64,000 bases of DNA, taken from Eutreptiella sp. 'Long Island Sound 2002' (Eukaryota; Euglenozoa; Euglenophyceae; Eutreptiales; Eutreptiaceae). Shown in pieces: positions 55,856 through 64,000 of this stretch (position 1 is its first letter; each line of letters opens with the position of its first letter). A program made the position numbers and the translations under genes. The notes under the pieces are model-generated. The model was not told the origin of the DNA and ran no database searches. It saw nothing but the letters and a program-made list of their open reading frames with translations. The stretch covers positions 75,254,687-75,318,686 of the forward strand of contig OZ038382.1 in NCBI GenBank assembly GCA_964036045.1, written 5' to 3'.

Positions 55856-56253
55856 CGAGGGACAGGAAGGAACCAACACCCCATGGGTCGGACACGCCGG
55901 GGGGACCCAGCCGATCCAGGGGGCCAGTGGCAGGAGCGGTACTCCAAGGCCACTCGTCCGAGCCCAGCCAGGCTGCATCAGGGACCATGGCAAACGTCAG
56001 CCGGAGCCATGGAAGCAACCGGTGACTGGTGAGCCGGTACACAGTCCTGGAGGGGGTTGCCTGCCAAGCAGAGCGGCCCCGCAACTCAAGCCACAAGGGT
56101 GAGGCGGTCGTACCGTAGACAAGCGGGAGCAATACCCCTTGTGGTGAGAGATACTGTACACGGCTTGGCAGCCCGCAGAGCTGCCGCCCAAAGGAGGGGG
56201 CATTTGGCCCTACACATGGATCCATGTGGCTACACCCTCCCATCTGGGACACC
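55856..56253. repeat. post-satellite module, copy 2
   Basis: Copy of 37,850-38,240 with few changes. It joins R5 copy 2 without a break. Confidence 0.75.
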
Positions 56254-57835
56254 TTGACCGGGTGGCCGCGACACTTCCTTCCCAAGCACCTGCGGGAGCG
56301 GCTTAAGAGGCACCTGATCTAGGGCAGTGGGAGGGACAGGATGTCCCCTTGGTAAGACCTTCTTCCTGCACTGTCAAAAGAGGCATCTGGAGCTCCCGAA
56401 GATACCTACCTACCTTGACTTTGATCCCTCCCTTATTGCTTGCACCACGGGTTTGTCCACTTATTTGGCCGTGAGCGGCGGTTGTAGGTCTGAAGTTAGT
56501 GATTCTTGCCGCCTGTTGCACGCTTCTATGAAGGTGGACGCATTTATGGGCGTGTCAAATACGAAGATGATGGTTGCTAGCACAAACACGGAAACATGTA
56601 GATTATGCGGGATCATTCCTTGCACTCCCTTGGGGTGTGTTTTACCGAGTTCAAATGCCTCACGCAAAATTTGTCATAACACTCCATGCCGTGGTCATCA
56701 CAGCGCAGTTGCTCTTCACCCTTTTGTCATAGGCGGTGGTCGTCACTTCTTTTTTCCTCTTCAAACCAAACAAGCTCTCATGCACCGCCGTGTCGACTTG
56801 CTCTCTCTCCAAAATTGTTTGCGCTTCATGGACGAGTGTCCTCATGGAGTCAAATACGTGTTCAATGCACGGAGCCGGACAATCACGACTCCACGTTTCA
56901 GCATAGGCCTCTACGTTCTCCTTGATCCCCAAATTGACCAAAGTAGCTCCTCCTGAAACCGCCCTTGCCTCTTGATTTTCCCTTGCTGCCTTTGCTGCGT
57001 GACCCATAACTTTGATGTTGTCCAAACCCTTTGCCTTTGCCATAGCCGTAATTGTTGGAGAAGTAGCTCATGTTGTAACGTCCGCTGGTGGGGTTCCTTC
57101 CGCGATATGCTCGATCACAAAAACTGTCGTCAGCAACAAGGAAAAGCATGTGACCTTCTCAATAGGCCATTGGACTGTATCACAAAGGAATGTATCTGTG
57201 TTTTGCTCAGCGAATAGAATAGACAAACTATTCACAGACGTACTACAATTTTGGAATTTCCCTTGCGCTCAATCCCGTCTTTCATTCTCACTGGGGCCCC
57301 TGCAGCTATCACTTAGTGAAGGTTTTAATCTAGAACCTCAGTACTCCAGAGGACCTGCTCTTCGTGACATGAATCCACATGCTTTGTGTAACGTGACTTC
57401 GAACAATTCACCTGTGGAAGGCAAGTTAAGTCAATAATGCTGTACAGTGAAACCCGACCTGGTGGCCAGGAGCAGAGGGTGCCGTGGCATTGGCAGCAAC
57501 ATTGCCTTTTTGCTTTGTGCATCTCCGCGTTACCACTGGTGTGCTAGGGGGGTTTTCAGCAACATTGCTTTGCATTGGAGGCATAACCATTGTGAAGCTC
57601 TACAGTATCCTGCAAACAGATATGATACACAAGAGAATGAAGTGCCTGATATGCACATGGCTGAAATCCACGCTATCATCCACTAATTCATGTAACTATA
57701 AAAGATCCATAATTGCCTGATCGATCCCACATCCTATGTTCCTAACAAGGGAATGGAATGTAGTATACAATAGTCCAATATATAGGGTCATATAATGATC
57801 CCTTAGGGGGAATGCGCTAGGGTATGGTTGTGACC
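56254..57835. repeat. repeat family R5, copy 2
   Basis: Relative of 50,826-52,405 along its whole length, including the embedded E2 tail (57,150-57,365). The upstream context is a post-satellite module, unlike copy 1, which follows coding-like sequence. Confidence 0.85.
56461..57149 (-). pseudogene. R5 coding-like region, copy 2
   Basis: Better preserved than copy 1. It has a Gly/Ser/Lys/Arg-rich start (YFSNNYGYGKGKGFGQHQSY; KGKSRGKGGFRRSYFGQFGD), then CIEHVFDSMRTLVHEAQTIL and SLFGLKRKKEVTTTAYDKRV, then EAFELGKTHPKGVQGMIPHN. Shifts fall near 56,900 and at AAATTTTGCGTGA (about 56,665). The RGG-like start resembles the C-terminal region of Gag-type or RNA-binding proteins. This is a composition argument only. 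Confidence 0.4.
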
Positions 57836-58204
57836 TGCTTCACCCCCCGACTTAAAACAACTACCATGGGCAGGAGGTACATGCCATAGAGAAACGTAGC
57901 AGTCACAAAGCCACAAAAAACAGCAAATTCTGTGTTAGCACATAATCCCTCCCATAAGGATTCGAACTGCCGCTGGCAATCTGGGAGCCGGCTGCACGGC
58001 CGCTGATTTAGGTCCCATCTGTGGGAATCAAACCACCGCCAAAACCCGAAGATTCCATAAATAGATCCGGCAGATGCCGCAATAAGTAGTAGACGGGATC
58101 GCGAGCTGTTGCGCGCAGAATCTGGTCGCCGCGTGTCGCAAAAGGCATTGTAGGATCGAGCGGATAAAATTCGTATTTTTGTTGACAATCAAAACTAAAG
58201 GCAG
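57836..58204. other. spacer with a tRNA-like segment
   Basis: A 123-codon minus-strand frame (57,817-58,188) has two hydrophobic runs (FAVFCGFVTATFLYGMYLLP) but spans the tRNA-like segment, and R5 sequence at its end. I do not call it a gene. Confidence 0.35.
57951..58027 (-). other. tRNA-like segment with a B-box match
   Basis: The 77-nt minus-strand stretch has TCCCA/TGGGA ends and GGCAGTTCGAATCC, a close match to the Pol III B-box/T-loop. The T-stem does not pair, so it is at best a tRNA relic or SINE head. Confidence 0.3.
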
Positions 58205-58380
58205 AGGAACGTCCGCCGTCCGGATGGACAAGTGCGCGCCTGGCAGCGTACCCAGCCCCTGCCGGCTACGAACCAGCCGCCGTCCAGATGGACGTGTGCG
58301 CGCCCGGGGGGTACCCAGCACCTGCCAGCTCCGCAAAGCCGCCATCCGGATGGATGAGTGCGCGCCCCGCAGCGACACCC
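58205..58380. repeat. 61-64 bp tandem repeat, about 3 copies
   Basis: Units carry GCCG(C/A)(C/T)ATCCGGATGGA-type phrases and GTACCCAGC(C/A)CCTGCC, as at 35.45 kb, in the same orientation and again directly before a 65-mer array. Confidence 0.85.
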
Positions 58381-58384
58381 CAGA

Positions 58385-59052
58385 CATCCAAGTGGCCCAG
58401 GTCACCGCACGATCCTCGCAACACAGCGAGCGGCCGCACCGGTGAACAGCAGCCAAGTGGCCCAGGACACCGCACAAGCCACACAGCGCACCGAGCGAGC
58501 ACACCGGGGAATAGGAGCCAAGTGGCCCAGGACACCGCAGACGTAACGCGACGCACCGAGCGGGCACACCGTGAACAGGAGCCAAGTGGCCAAGGACACT
58601 GCACACGCAACACAGCGCACCGAGTGAGCACACCAGGGAATAGGAGCCAAGTGGCCCAGGACACGGCACACGCAATGTAACACACGGAACCGGCACACCG
58701 ATGAACAGGAGCCAAGTGGCCCAGCAGTCCGCACACGCGACAGAACGCACCGTGCAGGCACACCGGTGAACAGGAGCCAAGTGGCTCAGGACAGCGCACA
58801 CGAAACGCAGCGCACCAAGCAAGCACACCGCTGAACAGGAGCCAAGTGGCCCAGGACGCCCCACACCCGACACAACACAACACCCGGAGCGCACACAGGT
58901 GAACAGAAGGGAAGTGGCCCAGGACACCACACACGCAGCGCCACTCACCGAGCCAGCACAGCGGAGAAGAGCCAAGTCGCCGGGGGCACCGGTCAAGCAA
59001 CACAGCGCACCGAGCGGGCACACGGGTGAACAGAAGTCAACTGGCGCAGGAC
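58385..59052. repeat. 65-bp minisatellite, diverged array left of the viral insert
   Basis: About ten units with GTGAACAGGAGCCAAGTGGC at near-65-bp spacing and more substitutions than the 35.7-kb array. It ends in ACAGAAGTCAACTGGCGCAG at the start of the viral sequence. Confidence 0.85.
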
Positions 59053-59193
59053 ATGAGTTTGCCAAATCAAATGGGGTACCTGCACGTCTACTGGCATGAA
59101 CCAGAGAACTCACCCAACATACAGCTCGGGATGAACGTGGAACTGAAGTACTTCGTCACGTGGTTCGATCGGATCCCACTGGGGAGCTCATAG
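59053..59193 (+). pseudogene. probable capsid protein C-terminal fragment (CRESS virus)
   Basis: A 46-codon frame opens with an ATG exactly at the satellite border and ends at TAG 59,191-59,193. It reads GYLHVYWHEPENSPN, then IQLGMNVELKYFVTWFDR. Alternating beta-strand pattern with aromatic residues near a stop, just before a Rep gene, is what the last strands of a jelly-roll capsid protein look like in small circular DNA viruses. The ATG is probably internal, the rest of the gene having been lost at the junction. Homology cannot be proven from 46 residues, and another structural protein is possible. Confidence 0.45.
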
Positions 59194-59382
59194 ACGGGGG
59201 GGGGGGGGCTGCGGCCCCTAATGCCTGCGGCGCCTAAGATAACAAGACTCCTGCGGTAACTATACGAGTTGTGCTGCGGCGGACGGTGTGCTGCAATACA
59301 TGGTGTGCTGGGGCAGAAATTCCCAGGCAGGCATTTCCCGGGGAGTATTCACAATCAGAATTCTCTGTATAGGTAAACCGGC
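59194..59382 (+). promoter_or_regulatory. viral intergenic region with iterated CTGCGG motifs
   Basis: G13 (about 59,196-59,208) is followed by four direct CTGCGG motifs at 59,209, 59,225, 59,251 and 59,274, three of them as (C/G)CTGCGG(C/T). Direct repeats upstream of Rep are the usual form of Rep-binding iterons. I found no clear stem-loop with the common TAGTATTAC nonamer. GGGAGTATTCAC at about 59,340 is only loosely similar. Confidence 0.4.
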
Positions 59383-60111
59383 ATGGGTGGATTCCGTCAT
59401 TGGGTGCTCACCAACTACAAGTTAGACTTCGACTACAAATCGCTGGTAGACAATCACGCCATCAAATATATCGCATACAGTCTCGAGACATGTCCAACTA
59501 CAAACCGGGCACATCACCAAGGATGGATGAGTTTCGACAAGCCCAAGGCATCAGTGAATAAAGTTGCGGCTCCACTGGGTTCGTGTCACGTGGAGACGAT
59601 AAAGGGGAGCCTGGATCAAAACAACAAGTACTGCAGCAAGCAGACGGCAGGTGTTCTTACCGAGTTCAGCAAGCATCCACGGGAAGGACAAGAGAACCGG
59701 ACCGATCTAGAAGATTTGAAAACATCTATCCAGACTGGGAGTACGACTGTTGATCAGATTTTGATGGAGACTCCAGCGACATACCATCAGTATGGTCGGA
59801 CTCTTCGGGAGATAGAGACTATCGTTCTCAGGACCAAGCATCGGACATGGATGACTGAGGATACATGGCTGTTGGGACCAACAGGAACTGGCAAATCACA
59901 CACCGCGTTCCAAGACTTTGATCTGGAGACTCACTACGTCAAATGCCTAGACAACCAATGGTGGGATGGGTACAAAGGGCAATCGATCGTGATACTCAAC
60001 GAATTCTGTGGCCAAATCAACTACAGCGAGATGCTGCAGTTTTGTGACAAGTGGTCCCATCAAGTGAAGCAGCGCAATCAAGAACCGGTGCCTTTCCTGG
60101 CGAATAAGATG
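59383..60111 (+). pseudogene. rep: CRESS-DNA virus Rep, truncated before helicase motif C
   Basis: Rolling-circle replication initiator. HUH endonuclease motif I is FRHWVLTNY (residues 4-12), motif II HHQGW (44-48) and motif III YCSKQ with the nicking Tyr (83-87). Walker A of the superfamily 3 helicase is GPTGTGKS (165-172) and Walker B SIVILNEF (201-208). The viral sequence stops at about residue 242, before motif C and the arginine finger. The ORF then runs into the minisatellite to 60,309, adding about 65 satellite-coded residues. No stop or frameshift lies in the viral part, so integration may be recent, the segment retained, or the chimera an assembly join. The start ATG follows the intergenic region. 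The genus is not assignable. Confidence 0.85.
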
Positions 60112-60875
60112 CGGACAGGAGCCAAGAGACCGGAGACACCGCACACGCGACACGACACACGGAGCGGCCACCCGGGTGAACAGGAGCCAAGTGGCCCAGG
60201 ACACTGCACACGCAACACAGCGCACCGAGCGAGCACACCGGTGAACAGGAGCCAAGTGGCCCAGGACACCGCACACGCAAGACAACACACCGGACGGGCA
60301 CACCGCTGAACAGAAGCCAGTTGCGCAGGACACCAGAAACGAAACACAACACACTGAACGAGCACACCGGCGGACAGGAGCTAAGAGACCCAAGACACCG
60401 CACACGCGACACAACACACGGAGCAGCCACACCGGTGACCAGGAGGCAAGTGGCCCAGGACACCGCACACGCCAGACAACATGCCGAGCGGGCACACCCA
60501 AAAACAGGAACCAAGTGGCCCAGGACACCGCACACAGGAGACAACACAACACACGGAGGGCGCACACGGCTGAACAGGAGCCAAGGGGCCCAGGACATCG
60601 CACACACAACAACAGGACAGCGCACTGAGCGCGCACACCGGTGAACAGGAGCAAAGTGGCCCACGTCACCGCACACGCAAGACAACACACCGAGCGGGCA
60701 CGCCGGTGAACAGGAGCCAAGTGGCCCAGGACACCGCACACGCAACGCAACACACCGAACAGGCGCACCGGTGAACAAGAGCCAAGTGGCCCAGGACACC
60801 GCACACGCAAAGCAACACACCGAGTGAGCACACCCGTGACCAGGAGCCGAGTACCCCAGGACACCGCACACACAA
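60112..60875. repeat. 65-bp minisatellite, diverged array right of the viral insert
   Basis: About 11-12 units with GAACAGGAGCCAAGTGGCCC at 63-67 bp spacing, in the same orientation as the left array, with many substitutions. It ends at about 60,875. Confidence 0.85.
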
Positions 60876-63800
60876 TGACGCATTCCCGTGGGGGGCCTGG
60901 CCACGGGACGCTGCGGTGACACGCACAAGCAAGCAGGCAGGCAAAGCACTGCGCTCACAGGGGCATCAATTACGCTCGTGTCATGTGACAAAGCGTTTCA
61001 GGATCCTTGCCACTGTGAAACAAGGGAACGAAAGTATGTACAGCAACACATCAGGATATGTACACATGGGGTTGAGACTGGACTGGGGTAAGGGCATCAC
61101 AGGACAATAGACACTCAGTCCCAACTCGTATCTCAATCCCAGGTCCGACCCTCTCAGTGGCTGGTGGGGGCGGGGGCTTAAACACAACCCATGCCCTGCT
61201 CAGTCCGGACCCTGAAACCCTGCCGATGGGGGAGATGTCTCGCCCAGCCACAGGCGAGTTCGTGGGAACCCAGTGTGTCCAAGGTGGATCGACAGTAGCT
61301 CCCCATGCTCCTCCAACCGCAGGTCCCAACTCCCCCCTGAGCCAGAGATATGGCCCCGCCATTATCCCCTAGGAGTTGGTAGCTGAAAATGGGCTGTTTC
61401 AGCCCAAACTGAACCTAGCTCCAAAATCTCCAAAATCGACCCCTTGTCGAGACCCGCCAGAGGTAGGGACGAGGGAAGTGACCCTATGCCCTTTCGAGTA
61501 CAAACTTTCTGGAGCCCTCGGCCAACCTGGTTCCCTCTGAAGTCCTGGCATCAGGGCACCAAGGGTTCGTCAAGTGGGGTCATGATGCCAAAATCCCCAA
61601 AATTGGCGTCATTCCCACGCGTGGCTTGCCCGGCCAGGGCAAGGCCAATGGCTCACAGGATAGGAGGCAGGATCTAGGACTTATATCTGAGTGTACAACT
61701 TGGAATTTGGTTTTGGCTCCATGTGGGCATAGAGATATGGGGCCGCCATCTGACCACACGGGGGGTGAAATTGGGGTCCCAAAAGGGGGTCATTTTGGCT
61801 ACTCAAAATGAGCCAACATTTGGGGGTGCTCCCAATAGTATATCTCCACGCCGGCTGGGAGATCGGATCTGCCATGCCATACCCGATCCACCCTGAGTCA
61901 AACAAAGACTCCCATGCACTTGGCTCTCAAAGATCTCTATGCCACTCGGCGTGGTGACAATCCCAATCGGGTCCACAAATGCCAAAATGGCAAAATTGTC
62001 CACACCCACTTTGGGCTAGCACCCTAACGAAGGTCGCTCCGCTTTGCCCACGTGGTGTGTGAACCATGGGGACCAATGTCCATAACACCCATGTCATATA
62101 TGGTCCATTGGTCCATGTGTCCGGCATGCACAAGGAGGCTGAACATGGTGCACGGCGGGCAGAAAATATGGAAAACTGCTCAAAATGGCCGAAAATGCGC
62201 ACACTCTTGGTTGGGGCAAATGAGGCACATGCCCAACTTGGACCAGAGTGTGCCATAGGATTGGTATCAAGTCATACGCGTCCAACATATCTTTTGGGCG
62301 TCGCTCAACTCCCCCGGTTTTGGGAATGGCGGGGTCGCCAAGTGAGCCCATGATTTGGGATAGTCCCAAATCGCCAACATGGCGGCCACGGTATGCCAAG
62401 CCCAAGAGGAGTTATTCGCTGGGTTCAAGATATGTTGGGCACCAAAGTATGTAACCTCAGTACATACTTGAGTCATGATGTCAATTGGGCGCAACGTTGA
62501 GATACAAGGTCGCCACTTGATATCATGACTGGCAAAAAACAGCAATATTGGCGAAAAAACACCCAAAAGTGCCTTGAAAGGCGCACAAATATATTATTAT
62601 ATCTTTCGCTTGGATTGAGTAATCGACCAATCCTTCTTAACACAATGACTTGACACTAGTGACCTCCGATTCCACAGATGTGCTCCACTTGGGGCGCTTT
62701 GAAAGGTCACAAGCGCTACTTCCCAAGTGGGCACATGAAAATATGAAAAATTGCAAAACACACACCTTGCTCCAAACGCATCGCTTTGGGATCGCCACAC
62801 GAGCTTCCCTCCACGAAGGTTAGGCTTGCAATTGATCGTGCAGAGTATAAGGAAGGGCCTCGTGCAATATGACGTCCATTGGTGGGTGTATCGCTCTTAG
62901 CCAAACCCGCCAAATGGGCACGCAATACAACACATGGCACATACCACATACTGCCCAAAAAGGTAGCTCCCCCTACGATATGTCATGCCCCTCCAAGGGC
63001 ATAACTTTGTGTCAATCGCTCATAGGAACTCAAGAAAATTTCGTATGCAACACCAACACTCGCGCGCTACACTCGAGAGGTATCTGAACGCACGCAATAT
63101 CATGGCCAAAGAGTTATAACGCAAACTCTACCCTCTTGACCATGATCCATTACGCTAGCGCGCACGTGTGGAGACGCAAGGCGTATAAAGCTTCCTAAAA
63201 TACGTCGGGAGTATTGTGAATACATCCCATGCTTCCCTTTTGTCATTCCTCGCAAGCGGCACGAGATATGACTCTCACAAGTGGCCTCACGAATCACCTT
63301 TGTTTTGCCCATATCTCTAAGACAAATGGAGGGCAAGACAAAAGGGAAGTTGATTCGTGCATAGGGAAGCACGTAGGTCCACTCGAAGGAGGTCAAATCA
63401 AGTGCGGGGATGTCGAAGTCGAAAATCCGATTTCGACATCCTGAAAAATTCGGATTAAGGTTGCGAGTGTACAATGTGAAAATTGCAGATGCATCAATGC
63501 AATTCCTGAAGACTTTAGAGTCTTCGTCACGGATTGCGCTAAAATCTCTGTAAATAACAGTTAAACTGGCGGTTACGCTAAAGTCGCGAGCCAACCGCCA
63601 GCAGTCAAAACATTGATTATCAGAACGGAAGCGTGAAAATTTACGGAAACAATATGAAAATAAAACCCTGTTGATTCCTGATATTCTGATGTGTAAATCT
63701 CAGCGGGCGACGCATCGGTTGCCGATGCGGCCGCTAATAGCTGAAATGCCCAGATCTCTCACACAAACACGTCTTACCTACATCTGTTGTTAAGGTTAGG

Positions 63801-64000
63801 TTGCCGAGTCGACAGCCGAAGGCGGTGCGGGGCAGATTGGCGTGGAAAGGTAAGATACCGGCAAATGGCAGTTTGCCGGTACATGGTAACATGCCCCAAG
63901 TGGCCGGAATGCCGTCACGGGGGCTTTACAGCAAGGGACACGCTCCTGCCGGGCTCTCACCGGGCTTCACCGGGCGTCTTCCCCTCCGTACATGGGGTTA
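60876..64000. other. 3.1 kb without recognisable gene
   Basis: AT-balanced sequence. From about 61,150 to 62,400 it has many short direct phrases (CCAAAAT, CCCAAA, ATATGG) and short frames on both strands without motif. A 164-codon minus-strand frame (63,100-63,594) shows no domain. No similarity to the other modules was seen. Confidence 0.5.
63711..63729. other. short perfect hairpin
   Basis: CGCATCGG-TTG-CCGATGCG is an 8-bp stem with a 3-nt loop. The role is unknown; no T-run follows. Confidence 0.4.

Larger units (their letters stand above)
59053..60111 (+). mobile_element. endogenous CRESS-DNA virus fragment inside the minisatellite
   Basis: A ~1.06-kb block of non-satellite sequence interrupts the 65-mer array. 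It holds, in one direction, a capsid-like 3' end, a 189-bp intergenic region and most of a Rep gene. A partial satellite phrase lies at each border (59,030-59,052 and 60,115-60,137, about 15 of 23 identical), compatible with a target duplication or with array phase. Confidence 0.8.

Noticed and set aside
57951-58027. Functional tRNA gene on the minus strand
   Set aside because: The B-box matches well, but the T-stem does not pair and D- and anticodon arms are not convincing.
59330-59350. GGAGTATTCAC as a CRESS nonanucleotide origin
   Set aside because: It differs from TAGTATTAC by an insertion and a substitution, and no convincing stem encloses it.
63100-63594. 164-codon minus-strand ORF
   Set aside because: No domain, no repeat copy for comparison and ordinary composition. 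Its length is not remarkable for AT-balanced DNA.

Overview
This is eukaryotic DNA made almost wholly of transposable elements, tandem repeats and their debris. I recognise no intact host gene, operon, rRNA or standard tRNA. The clues are an APE-type LINE, a Ty3/gypsy-like element with a CCHC Gag, a 61-65 bp minisatellite system, tRNA-derived repeats, and an integrated piece of a CRESS-DNA (circular, Rep-encoding, single-stranded DNA) virus. A protist or microalga with a repeat-rich chromosome fits best. That is inference; the species cannot be named from the sequence.

Layout. 1-9.4 kb: a minus-strand LINE whose EN-RT ORF2 runs off the left edge, with ORF1-like frames and a sense-strand T-poor leader. 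9.4-12.06 kb: a 64-bp tandem repeat, then a 65-bp minisatellite. 12.2-12.8 kb: six hairpin-forming repeats. 13.4-18.9 kb and 20.2-25.7 kb: two copies of a ~6.8 kb segmental duplication (modules E1 and E2). A third E2 lies at 31.5-34.0 kb. 25.7-31.5 kb: minus-strand element remains (unidentified coding region U3, region X, a 440-bp leader, and gypsy integrase copy 1). 34.14-35.45 kb: a block almost without T, followed by 64-mers and a ~2.1 kb 65-mer array. 38.4-49.7 kb: U3 copy 2 joined to a decayed minus-strand gypsy element, in transcriptional order Gag, protease, methylase-like domain, RT, RNase H, integrase. 49.7-52.4 kb and 56.25-57.8 kb: repeat family R5 with coding-like frames. 52.4-54.9 kb: a plus-strand LINE ORF1-like fragment split by an insertion. 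55.5-55.9, 58.4-59.05 and 60.1-60.9 kb: more 65-mer arrays. Inside the last array, at 59,053-60,111, sits a viral fragment with the probable 3' end of a capsid gene, an intergenic region with iterated motifs, and a Rep gene cut off before helicase motif C. 60.9-64 kb: no recognisable gene.

Two cautions. The 65-mer arrays and LINE leaders have a strand nearly free of one base, so the other strand lacks A and therefore lacks stop codons. Huge Cys/Val/Pro-rich ORFs appear there in all three frames and are not genes. Most real coding regions are split by single-base frameshifts, some in homopolymers. Either the elements are decayed or the assembly carries uncorrected indels; the sequence alone cannot separate these. 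The most notable items are the CRESS fragment, the T-free block, the methylase-like domain in the gypsy element, and a leader shared by two unrelated element coding regions.
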